Origin: Pseudomonas sp. TH15
Lineage (GTDB): Bacteria > Pseudomonadota > Gammaproteobacteria > Pseudomonadales > Pseudomonadaceae
Length of the DNA stretch: 64,000 nucleotides
Assembly (NCBI RefSeq): GCF_016651105.1
Contig: NZ_JAEKEL010000001.1
Location: 4,888,001-4,952,000 of the forward strand
Direction: 5' to 3'
A model generated the notes under the pieces. It saw only the letters and a list, made by a program, of their open reading frames with translations. It was not told where the DNA came from and searched no databases. Made by a program: the position numbers and the translations under genes. This document shows positions 52,898 to 60,663 of this stretch, piece by piece (within the stretch, counting starts at the first letter, position 1; each line of letters opens with the position of its first letter).

Positions 52898-53101
52898 TTA
52901 CAGGTCTTGAGTCTTGTCGTCTTTCTTTTCATTGACGACGACCGGATTGCCAGCAGCGTTTTCCTTAGCGACAAACAGCTCTACAGAGCGGTCGTTGGCG
53001 CTCATCATTTTCTCGAAGGTGCGGTCACCGCCGCCTTCGGCCATGGCCAGGGACGACATCGCCAGAGCGGCTGTAAAAGCACTGATTTGGGCAAATTTCA
53101 T
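52898..53101 (-). CDS. PtrA-like small secreted protein
   Basis: A 67-residue protein with a signal peptide of 21 residues (ending Ala-Met-Ala). The mature peptide of about 46 residues starts EGGGDRTFEKMMSANDRSVE and has a charged Lys/Asp C-terminus. The N-terminal module matches proteins called PtrA N-terminal domain in Pseudomonas; PtrA of P. aeruginosa is a copper-induced small protein first described as a type III secretion repressor. No type III genes are present here, and the czc metal efflux operon is the neighbour. A 16-bp box lies 73 bp upstream. Confidence 0.82.
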   Translation of the reverse strand: MKFAQISAFTAALAMSSLAMAEGGGDRTFEKMMSANDRSVELFVAKENAAGNPVVVNEKKDDKTQDL

Positions 53102-53173
53102 CTTTGATTCCTCGTTTAAGTAACTGACGGGATCAAGGTAACAAGCCGAACCTTGCGTGACGGTGGCGTGGAA

Positions 53174-53189
53174 ATTACATATCCGTTAT
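53174..53189 (-). promoter_or_regulatory. Putative CzcR/CopR-type operator, copy 1
   Basis: ATTACATATCCGTTAT (plus-strand reading) lies 73 bp upstream of the PtrA-like gene. It matches 15 of 16 bases of the box at 59476–59491 upstream of czcC and is similar to 59954–59969 upstream of the response regulator. It has the ATTAC-N6-GTTAT form of two half sites expected for an OmpR-type regulator. Confidence 0.6.
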
Positions 53190-53229
53190 GTGGCTAAACT
53201 GAAAAGCGCTCAAGAGGTTTTCAGGCTGA

Positions 53230-53515
53230 AGGAATAACCTGTGGCGAGGGAGCTTGCTCCCGCTGGGCTGCGAAGCGGCCCCTCTCTTTGAAAAGAAGGG
53301 GACTGCTGCGCAGTCCAACGGGAGCAAGCTCCCTCGCCACAAAAGCCTCACCAGTGATAAGTGGGGAGCCTGAAAGCCTCAAAGGCTCCTCACCACTGAT
53401 AAGTGGGGAGCCTGAAAGTTGATTACTGGGTGGGCGTTGGATCCTCATCGCGGCGATGGGCGAGTTGGTAGAGGGCCGGCAAGATCAGCAGTGTGAGGAT
53501 GGTTGACGACAGGAA
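53230..53515. repeat. Tandem repeat unit 1 with REPIN (53241–53340)
   Basis: A unit of about 284 bp repeated directly after itself (second copy 53511–53797). It holds a REPIN with 22-bp arms (53241–53262 and 53319–53340), then two copies of a 38-bp subrepeat containing CCACTGATAAGTGG. It ends in a copy of the last 90 bp of czcA. Single-base differences between the copies show that the duplication is not brand-new. Confidence 0.85.
53423..53515 (-). pseudogene. Duplicated 3' fragment of czcA
   Basis: Reading on the minus strand gives LSSTILTLLILPALYQLAHR and so on to a stop at 53423–53425, which repeats the C-terminus of the real czcA (LSSTALTLLILPALYQ, stop at 53707–53709). The fragment begins at the junction with the second repeat unit and has no start codon or promoter of its own. 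It is a remnant of a tandem duplication. Confidence 0.85.
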
Positions 53516-53797
53516 TAACCTGTGGCGAGGGAGCTTGCTCCCGCTGGGCTGCGAAGCGGCCCCTCTCTATTAAAAAGAAGGGGACTGCTGCGCAGTCCAA
53601 CGGGGATAAATCCCCTCGCCACAAAGGCTCCACACCACTGATAAGTGGGGAGGCTGAAAGCCACAAAGGCTCCTCACCACTGATAAGTGGGGAGCCTGAA
53701 AGTTGATTACTGGGTGGGCGTTGGGTCCTCATCGCGGCGATGGGCGAGTTGGTAGAGGGCCGGCAAGATCAGCAACGTCAGTGCCGTCGAGGACAGG
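53511..53797. repeat. Tandem repeat unit 2 with REPIN (53522–53622)
   Basis: The second copy of the unit described at 53230–53515. Its REPIN right arm is more diverged (CGGGGATAAATCCCC in place of CGGGAGCAAGCTCCC). Its end coincides with the genuine 3' end of czcA (53707–53797). The subrepeat with CCACTGATAAGTGG again occurs twice. Confidence 0.85.
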
Positions 53798-56700
53798 ATC
53801 CCGCCGATTACCACGGTCGCCAGCGGCCGTTGCACCTCCGCCCCGGTGCCGGTGGCCAACGCCATCGGAATAAAGCCGAGCGAGGCCACCAGCGCCGTCA
53901 TCAACACCGGACGCAACCGCGTCAGCGCACCTTCATTGATCGCGCTGCTTAGCGAGCGCCCTTCTTCCCGAAGATTGCGGATGAACGCGATCATCACTAG
54001 ACCGTTGAGCACCGCGACCCCGGACAAGGCAATAAAACCGACCCCCGCCGAGATCGACAATGGAATGTCCCGCAGCCACAACGCCATGACCCCACCGGTC
54101 AGTGCGAAAGGGATCCCGGTGAACACCAACAGCCCATCCTTGAGGTTGTTGAACATCATGAACAACAAGGCAAACACCAGCAGCAGAGCGACCGGAACTA
54201 CGATCTGCAAGCGTTTGGCCGCCGATTGCAGTTGCTCGAACTGCCCGCCCCAACTGGTCCAGTAACCGGCCGGGATCTGCACCTGCTGTTCAATCACGCG
54301 GCTGGCTTCCTGCACAAACGAACCAATATCGCGCCCGCGCACGTTGGCACTGACGATCACCAGACGCTTGCCGTTTTCGCGGCTGACCTGATTCGGCCCG
54401 AGCACCAGATCAAGGCTGGCCACTTCCGACAGCGCGATGAAGCCAATCTGATCGGAACTGCCATTGAGCAGCGCCGGCACCGGAATCAATAGCGTCGACA
54501 GGCCTTCGACGTCCTTGCGCATGGCGTCGGACAGGCGCACCACCATGTCGAATCGACGATCACCTTCATACAGAGTCCCCGCCTGGCGCCCACCGACCGC
54601 CACCGCGATGGTGTCTTGCACGTCACCAACGTTCAGGCCATAACGCGCGGCTTTGTCGCGGTCGATGTTGATGGTCAGCACCGGCAGCCCGGTGGTCTGT
54701 TCAACCTTGACCTCGGAAGCGCCGCTGACCTTCTGCATCGACGCGGCAATTTTCGCCGCCGTGCTGTTGAGCACCGCCATGTCATCGCCGAACACCTTGA
54801 CCGCCACGTCACTGCGCACGCCGGAAATCAGTTCGTTGAAACGCAACTGAATCGGCTGGGACAACTCGTAGTTGCTGCCCGGCATCAGCGCCGTGGCGTT
54901 CTGGATATCGGCAATCAGCGCCTCTCGGGACTTGTTCGGATCAGGCCATTGGTCCTTGGGTTTGAGCATCACGTAGCTGTCGGAGATATTCGGTGGCATC
55001 GGGTCGGAAGCAATTTCCGCGGTCCCGGTGCGCGCGAACATGCGCTGCACTTCGGGCACTTTTTCCAGTACCAGTTTTTCCAGGCGCTGCTGCATTTCTA
55101 CCGATTGCGTCAGGCTGGTGCCCGGCACGCGCAAGGCTTGCAGGGCAAAATCGCCTTCGCTGAGACTCGGTACAAACTCGCTGCCCATTCGACTGGCCAC
55201 CACTCCCGATATCGCGATCACGGCCAATGCCGCGCCGAATGCGATCGAGCGATGGCCCATAACCCACTCCAACGCCGGGGCGTAGACCCGACGGGCGCCA
55301 CGCATGATGACGTTCTCTTCTTCCTTGACCTTGCCAGTCACGAACAGCGCAATCGCCGCCGGAACAAAAGTCACCGACAACAACATCGCCCCGAGCAAGG
55401 CGATCACCACGGTAAACGCCATCGGGTGGAACATTTTCCCTTCGACGCCGGTCAGGGCAAAAATCGGCAGGTACACGACCATGATGATCAACTGGCCGAA
55501 AATCAGTGGCCGGCGCGCTTCCTTGGCCGCCGCGAACACTTCATGAAAGCGTTCGGAGCGCGTCAGGATGCGCCCGTGATGCTGCTGCGCATGGGCCAGC
55601 CGCCGGATGGCGTTTTCGACAATCACCACCGCGCCGTCGACGATGATGCCGAAGTCCAGCGCGCCGAGGCTCATCAGGTTGGCGCTGACTTTGTTGGTGA
55701 ACATGCCGGTGAAGGTGAAGAGCATGGCCAGCGGAATCACCATCGCCGTGATCAGCGCCGCACGAATGTTGCCCAGGAACAGGAACAGAATCGCGATCAC
55801 CAGGATCGCCCCTTCCACCAGGTTCTTCTTGACCGTGGCAATTGCCTTGTCCACCAGATGCGTGCGGTCGTAGACGGTGATCGCGACCACGCCTTTGGGC
55901 AGCGAGCGGTTGATTTGTTCAAGCTTGGCGGCAACGGCCTGGGACACCGTGCGGCTGTTCTCGCCGATCAACATGAACACCGTGCCGAGCACCACTTCAC
56001 GGCCGTTTTCGGTCGCGGCCCCGGTGCGCAATTCGCGGCCGATGTCCACGGTCGCGACGTTCTTGATCCGGATCGGCGTGCCGTCGACATTGGCCATGAC
56101 GATGTTGGCGATGTCCTCGGTGGTCGCCACTTGGCCTGGGGCGCGAATCAACAGCTGCTCGCCGCTGCGCTCGATGTAACCGGCGCCGACGTTGGCGTTG
56201 TTGCGCTCCAGCGCCGTCACCAGGTCGGTCAGGGTCAACTTGTAGGCCGCCAGGCGTTTTGGATCGGGCGCAATCTGGTATTCCTTGGCAAAGCCGCCAA
56301 TGGTGTTGATTTCCGCCACGCCCGGCACGTTGCGCAGTTGCGGCTTAATGATCCAGTCCTGGATCACCCGCAAATCGGTCGGCGTATACGGGCTGCCGTC
56401 CTCTTTGAGCGCGCCCTCCTCGGCCTCGACTGTCCACAGAAAAATCTCCCCCAACCCGGTCGAAATCGGCCCCATCACCGCCTCCACTCCGTCGGGCAAT
56501 TGTTCCTTGGCGACCTGCAATCGCTCATTGACCAATTGCCGGGCGAAGAACAGGTCGGTGCCTTCCTTGAAGATCACCGTGACTTGCGACAACCCCGAAC
56601 GCGACAGCGAACGGGTCTGCTCCAGCGCCGGCAAACCGGCCATGGCGGTTTCGATGGGAAAGGTGATGCGCTGCTCGGTTTCCAGTGGCGAGAAACCCGC

Positions 56701-56859
56701 CGCGCCGGTATTGATTTGCACCTGCACGTTGGTGATGTCGGGCACCGCGTCGATCGGCAGCTTTTGATAGCTGGCGATGCCGAGGCCGGCCATGAGCAGC
56801 ACCGCGAGCAACACGATGATGCGCTGCTCGATGGAGAATTGAATCAGGCGTTCAAACAT
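53707..56859 (-). CDS. czcA: Heavy-metal RND efflux pump CzcA
   Basis: A 1050-residue inner-membrane proton/metal antiporter with 12 helices and two large periplasmic loops. Helix 4 carries LDFGIIVDGAVVIVEN; D402, D408 and E415 fall at exactly the numbers of the essential acids in Cupriavidus CzcA. This pattern marks the divalent (Zn, Cd, Co) class rather than the CusA (Cu, Ag) class. The N-terminal half has LPIDAVPDITNVQVQINT. It is the last gene of a minus-strand czcCBA operon, and its 3' end is tandemly duplicated. Confidence 0.93.
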   Translation of the reverse strand: MFERLIQFSIEQRIIVLLAVLLMAGLGIASYQKLPIDAVPDITNVQVQINTGAAGFSPLETEQRITFPIETAMAGLPALEQTRSLSRSGLSQVTVIFKEGTDLFFARQLVNERLQVAKEQLPDGVEAVMGPISTGLGEIFLWTVEAEEGALKEDGSPYTPTDLRVIQDWIIKPQLRNVPGVAEINTIGGFAKEYQIAPDPKRLAAYKLTLTDLVTALERNNANVGAGYIERSGEQLLIRAPGQVATTEDIANIVMANVDGTPIRIKNVATVDIGRELRTGAATENGREVVLGTVFMLIGENSRTVSQAVAAKLEQINRSLPKGVVAITVYDRTHLVDKAIATVKKNLVEGAILVIAILFLFLGNIRAALITAMVIPLAMLFTFTGMFTNKVSANLMSLGALDFGIIVDGAVVIVENAIRRLAHAQQHHGRILTRSERFHEVFAAAKEARRPLIFGQLIIMVVYLPIFALTGVEGKMFHPMAFTVVIALLGAMLLSVTFVPAAIALFVTGKVKEEENVIMRGARRVYAPALEWVMGHRSIAFGAALAVIAISGVVASRMGSEFVPSLSEGDFALQALRVPGTSLTQSVEMQQRLEKLVLEKVPEVQRMFARTGTAEIASDPMPPNISDSYVMLKPKDQWPDPNKSREALIADIQNATALMPGSNYELSQPIQLRFNELISGVRSDVAVKVFGDDMAVLNSTAAKIAASMQKVSGASEVKVEQTTGLPVLTINIDRDKAARYGLNVGDVQDTIAVAVGGRQAGTLYEGDRRFDMVVRLSDAMRKDVEGLSTLLIPVPALLNGSSDQIGFIALSEVASLDLVLGPNQVSRENGKRLVIVSANVRGRDIGSFVQEASRVIEQQVQIPAGYWTSWGGQFEQLQSAAKRLQIVVPVALLLVFALLFMMFNNLKDGLLVFTGIPFALTGGVMALWLRDIPLSISAGVGFIALSGVAVLNGLVMIAFIRNLREEGRSLSSAINEGALTRLRPVLMTALVASLGFIPMALATGTGAEVQRPLATVVIGGILSSTALTLLILPALYQLAHRRDEDPTPTQ

Positions 56860-56898
56860 GAGGACCTTCTCGTGGCAATGGCGGATCGGTGGGCGTCT

Positions 56899-58101
56899 TT
56901 AGTGAGCGTGCTCGGCCGAGGCCTTACCCAGTTCCGATTTGAGAATGAAGCTGCCGGCGGTCGCGACTTGCACGCCAGGCGCCAGGCCTTCGGTGATCTC
57001 GACCAGGCCTGCCGCGCGGCTGCCGATCACCACCGGCTGCGCCTTGAAGCCGTCATCGGTTCGAACGAACACGGTGGGTTTGTCCTCCACCGTTTGCAGC
57101 GCGGCTTCCGGCACGGCGACCTTCGTCTGGCGGGTTTCGGTGTCCACCCGCGCGGTGACGAACAACCCTGGACGCCAGGCGCCTTGCGGGTTGGCCAAGG
57201 TGACGCGGACCGTGGCAGTGCGGGTCTGCTCGCCCAGCAAGCTGCCGACGTAGGCCACGGTTCCGCTGACTTCGGCGTTCAGCTCCGGGGCGCTGACCGT
57301 CACCGATTTGCCCACCAGCACCTTGTTCAAGTCCTTCGGCGAGACACCGAAGGTCACCCACACCCGCGACAAATCCGAGAGTGTGAAAGCATTGGTGGTT
57401 TCGCTGACGACCTCCCCCAACCCCAAGTGTTTTTCCACCACCACACCGTCGAACGGCGCCCGCAGTTCATAGCGATTACCGCCGCTGGCCACCGAACTGC
57501 CGCTGAGCACGCTGATTTTTTGCCGAGCGTTGTTCACGGCGATTTCGGCTTCTTCCAGGGCCTGACGAGCCTGGAGGAAATCCTGCTCGGCAGAGATTTT
57601 GTCTTGCCAGAGTTTCTTCTCACGTTCGTAGGTGGTACGCGCCAACTCCAGACGCCGTTGTGCGGCGGCTTGTTCGCTGCGTTGATCGGAGATCTGCTGG
57701 CTGGCGATGACCGCCAGCAACTGGCCTTTCTTCACCGACTGACCGAGGTTGACGTGCACCGACTCGACCACACCCGGCGCACGCGGCACCACGTGGGCGG
57801 TGCGGTCTTCGTCGAAACGGATTTCGCCGGGAAACGGCAACGAGAGACTGATGTCCCGCGCCTCGGCTTCGGCCAACTGGATACCGGCCGAGGCGATCTG
57901 CACGGCACTCAATTCGATGTGCCCTTCCTCGGCATGCTCGCCTTCGGCAGCGGCGCCCTCCTCGGCGTGATCCGCGTGATCGGCATGTTCCGAGGCCTCA
58001 TCGGCGTGCGCGTCGATGGCGCCATTGCCCGGCCACATCGAGCCGATGCCGATGCCCAATGCCAGCGTCGCCGCAGCGACCACGATCAGTTTTTTATCCA
58101 T
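56899..58101 (-). CDS. czcB: Membrane fusion protein CzcB
   Basis: A 400-residue periplasmic adaptor of the RND pump, anchored by an N-terminal segment (residues 4 to 21). The usual lipoyl, alpha-hairpin (about residues 140 to 215), beta-barrel and membrane-proximal domains follow. Residues 31 to 61 are very rich in His (6) and acidic residues (11), with repeated HADHAEE-like units, which looks like a metal-binding segment. The protein also ends in AEHAH. The ATG at 58101 has GAGGAG upstream; the longer frame to 58218 reaches back into czcC. It lies 39 bp before czcA. Confidence 0.92.
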   Translation of the reverse strand: MDKKLIVVAAATLALGIGIGSMWPGNGAIDAHADEASEHADHADHAEEGAAAEGEHAEEGHIELSAVQIASAGIQLAEAEARDISLSLPFPGEIRFDEDRTAHVVPRAPGVVESVHVNLGQSVKKGQLLAVIASQQISDQRSEQAAAQRRLELARTTYEREKKLWQDKISAEQDFLQARQALEEAEIAVNNARQKISVLSGSSVASGGNRYELRAPFDGVVVEKHLGLGEVVSETTNAFTLSDLSRVWVTFGVSPKDLNKVLVGKSVTVSAPELNAEVSGTVAYVGSLLGEQTRTATVRVTLANPQGAWRPGLFVTARVDTETRQTKVAVPEAALQTVEDKPTVFVRTDDGFKAQPVVIGSRAAGLVEITEGLAPGVQVATAGSFILKSELGKASAEHAH

Positions 58102-58150
58102 GGAAACTCCTCTGCGCCGAACCTGCGCGCAGTGATTTGAAAAGTGAAAT

Positions 58151-59398
58151 TCAAGGGCTGACGGCGAGGTCGCCGAAAATCCGCTCGATGCGCACCCAGG
58201 CGTCAGTGGCCTCGGCAATCGCCTGGATGTATTGGGCGCGGGCGCTGATCAAGGTGCGCTGGGCATCGAGCACGTCGAGGAAGTTGAACTTGCCCATCTC
58301 AAAACCACGGGTCGCGGTGTCGACGGCGCTTTGCGCCGCCGGCAGGATCGATTGGTCGAACGACTGGATTTCCGTGTTGGCGGTCAGCCATTGATCCAGG
58401 GTGGTCTGGATTTCCGTGCGCAAGCGCAGCTCACTGGCGTTGCGCAGGTCGCGGGCCTGATCGGCGCGGCGTGCGGCGGCGAGGATGTTGCCCTGATTGC
58501 GGTTGAACAGCGGGATCGGCATCGACAGCCCGACGACGTTGACCCGCTCGCGCTCCAGCTCGCTGTATTGGCTGCCGACACTCACCGTGAGGTCTGGAAT
58601 CCGCTGGGCTTTTTCCAGGCCCAGGGACGCTTCGCGCTGATCGATCTGCAGCTTGGCCAGTCGCAGTTCGGCGGTCTGGTTCAGACGCTCAAGCAGCCGG
58701 TTTGGCGGCGGCACGTTGATGAGGTTTTGTGTGGCGGTTTGCACCGTGGTCGAGGTCGGTAACGGCGCGCCCATGACCTGCGCCAATTGCTGATAGGCGT
58801 TGGCCTGATCGCGTTCGGCGCGGCTCAACTCCAGGCGCACCTCGGAGAGTTGCACTTGCGCCCGCGTGCCCTCGACCGGGGAAGACTTGCCGGCCTCGAT
58901 CCGCCCTTGCGCCACGCGCAAACCGTGTTCGGCCAGTTGCATGGATTGGCGCGACAACTGCAAGCGTTGCTGCGCGGTCTGGGCGCTGTTGAACGCCTGA
59001 ATCACATCGGCGCGCAAGGCGTTGCGTTTGCGCTCAAGCTCGATGCCGGCGGCGTCCTGCGCACGGCTGGCGACGTCAATGCGCGCACCGCGTTTGCCGC
59101 CCAGTTCGATCGGCTGGCTGAGCATCACCGTGGTGGTGCGCGAGTTGCGGCGGGTGTCTTCAGCCTCCCACGAGACTTCGGGATTGGGGATCAGGCCAGC
59201 CTGTTGGCGGTCGCCCTCGGCGATGCCGATTTCCCATTGTGCAGCGGCCAGATCCGGGTTGCCGGCGAAGGCCGTTTGCAGGGCCTGATCGAGGGTCAGG
59301 GTGGAGGCGCTCGCGAGGCTGGTACTGGCCAGCAACAGAATGCCGCTGGCTGCTTTTTTCAGGCGTGATCGCGCCGTCAGTTGTCTTGAACCGGGCAA
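58151..59398 (-). CDS. czcC: Outer-membrane factor CzcC (TolC family)
   Basis: A 415-residue TolC-like protein that completes the tripartite metal exporter across the outer membrane. It has a signal peptide with a basic N-terminus (RSRLKKAASGILLLASTSLA) and two repeats of the OEP domain, each with long alpha-helical hairpins rich in Ala, Gln and Arg. It is the first gene of czcCBA, with 49 bp to czcB. A 16-bp box lies 78 bp upstream of the start. Confidence 0.9.
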   Translation of the reverse strand: MPGSRQLTARSRLKKAASGILLLASTSLASASTLTLDQALQTAFAGNPDLAAAQWEIGIAEGDRQQAGLIPNPEVSWEAEDTRRNSRTTTVMLSQPIELGGKRGARIDVASRAQDAAGIELERKRNALRADVIQAFNSAQTAQQRLQLSRQSMQLAEHGLRVAQGRIEAGKSSPVEGTRAQVQLSEVRLELSRAERDQANAYQQLAQVMGAPLPTSTTVQTATQNLINVPPPNRLLERLNQTAELRLAKLQIDQREASLGLEKAQRIPDLTVSVGSQYSELERERVNVVGLSMPIPLFNRNQGNILAAARRADQARDLRNASELRLRTEIQTTLDQWLTANTEIQSFDQSILPAAQSAVDTATRGFEMGKFNFLDVLDAQRTLISARAQYIQAIAEATDAWVRIERIFGDLAVSP

Positions 59399-59710
59399 TG
59401 GAAGACTTCCTTCATTGAGGATTTTTCGATGCCGCCACGGTAGGGTTTTGAACTTATCGACAAGGTGACTGGAACATTACAAATCCGTTATCCACGGTTC
59501 CGCCAAGTTGTTTTGTTCTAGGATGCGAAGTACGAATACAGTCACTGCAATACATGGAAACAAATGCGCATTAGTTATCTGCTGAACAGCACTTGCTTGA
59601 ATCGAACTAATGAGAACTCTGCGATTTTCACTGCGACCGACTGTCGCAGAGTACTGTTTTACACCGCTAGCTCGTTGACCCTGTAGTCGCTTCAACCTTT
59701 ATTGTGCCGT
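59399..59710. promoter_or_regulatory. Control region between czcC and czcR
   Basis: Upstream of czcC, the box ATTACAAATCCGTTAT lies at 59476–59491, almost the same as at 53174–53189. Further on, ACTCTGCGA (59616–59624) pairs with TCGCAGAGT (59644–59652). The inner CTGCGA at 59631–59636 can pair with the same TCGCAG, so two hairpins exclude each other. A short minus-strand frame at 59477–59695 overlaps the box and is not supported as a gene. Confidence 0.55.
59476..59491 (-). promoter_or_regulatory. Putative CzcR/CopR-type operator, copy 2
   Basis: ATTACAAATCCGTTAT (plus-strand reading) lies 78 bp upstream of czcC. It matches 15 of 16 bases of the box upstream of the PtrA-like gene, in the same orientation relative to the gene. 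A weaker relative, ATTACTTTTCCATTCA, lies at 59954–59969, 20 bp before czcR. Confidence 0.62.
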
Positions 59711-59889
59711 CCCCCTCACCCCAGCCCTCTCCCGGGGGAGAGGGAGCCGACCGAGGTGTCTGATACTTTCCATCGACCTGTTAAATCAAGTCGATTATGG
59801 ATTCAGTAAAGATGCTCCACGTCGGTGTAGTTCTGAAGCATCTCACGTTCAGTCCCCTCTCCCGCTGGGAGAGGGTTAGGGTGAGGGGC
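59711..59889. repeat. CCCTCACCC-type inverted repeat element, copy 2
   Basis: It begins CCCCTCACCCCAGCCCTCTC and ends GAGAGGGTTAGGGTGAGGGG, with inner GGGGGAGAGGGAG and CCCCTCTCCCGC, around about 100 bp of middle sequence. A degenerate copy lies at 16589–16724. It sits between the czc operon and its regulator. Confidence 0.8.
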
Positions 59890-59988
59890 TTCTTATCGTT
59901 ATTGAAAACGTCCGGAAGACCTTACAAAAACAACAACTTTCCCGGTCACCTTAATTACTTTTCCATTCAATGAAAGTGGTGATTGATC

Positions 59989-60663
59989 ATGCGAATCCTT
60001 GTAGTTGAGGACGAGCTTAAAACTGCCGAGTACTTGCATCAGGGCCTGACGGAAAGTGGCTATGTAGTTGACCGGGCCGCGAATGGTGCAGATGGACTTC
60101 ATCTGGCCCGCCAACAGGCCTACGACCTGGTAATACTTGATGCCAATCTTCCGCAACTTGATGGCTGGAGTGTGCTTGAGCAACTGCGCCAAAGCAGCAA
60201 CACCCGGGTGATGATGCTGACCGCACGCGGGCGTCTGGCGGATAAAATTCGAGGCCTCGATCTGGGCGCCGATGACTATCTGGTCAAGCCGTTCGAGTTT
60301 CCCGAACTGCTGGCCCGAGTCCGAACCTTGATGCGTCGCAGCGAGCACATTCCCGTGCCGCCAGTGCTCAAAGTTGCCGACCTCGAACTCGATCAGGGCC
60401 GCCACCGGGCCTTTCGTGGCGAGCAGCGCATCGACCTGACGACCAAGGAGTTCGCGTTGCTGCACCTGCTGATGCGCCAGTCAGGCGAGGTGCTCTCTCG
60501 TACACAGATTATTTCGCTGGTCTGGGACATGAATTTCGACTGCGACACCAACGTGGTCGAGGTGTCGATCCGGCGCCTGCGAGCGAAGATCGATGACCCG
60601 TTCGACAACAAGTTGATCCATACCCTGCGCGGCGTTGGCTATGTGCTGGAGGCCCGGGAATGA
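59989..60663 (+). CDS. czcR: Heavy-metal response regulator (OmpR type, CzcR/CopR-like)
   Basis: A 224-residue regulator. The receiver domain has the phospho-acceptor D51 (VILDANLPQLDGW) and the acidic pair E7/D8, with the conserved Lys in LVKPFEF. The C-terminal winged helix (about residues 125 to 222) has EVSIRRLRAKIDDPF and the TLRGVGYVLE end. It is the heavy-metal subclass judging by the sequence and by its place next to czcCBA. The start lies behind a GGTGATT region; its stop overlaps the kinase start (ATGA). It probably controls czcCBA and the PtrA-like genes. Confidence 0.9.
   Translation: MRILVVEDELKTAEYLHQGLTESGYVVDRAANGADGLHLARQQAYDLVILDANLPQLDGWSVLEQLRQSSNTRVMMLTARGRLADKIRGLDLGADDYLVKPFEFPELLARVRTLMRRSEHIPVPPVLKVADLELDQGRHRAFRGEQRIDLTTKEFALLHLLMRQSGEVLSRTQIISLVWDMNFDCDTNVVEVSIRRLRAKIDDPFDNKLIHTLRGVGYVLEARE

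Noticed and set aside
53221..53732. Two related frames of 75 and 95 codons on the minus strand
   Set aside because: They are two readings of the same tandem repeat and REPIN; the similarity comes from the DNA duplication, not from protein conservation.
54616..58140. 1174-codon open frame on the plus strand across czcA and czcB
   Set aside because: It is the antisense shadow of two well-recognised genes. The product is a low-complexity His/Arg/Gln-rich sequence with no domain, an artefact of GC-rich codon use.
59477..59695. 72-codon minus-strand frame upstream of czcC
   Set aside because: It runs over the regulator box, and a hairpin overlaps its 5' part; no ribosome-binding site or family is seen.
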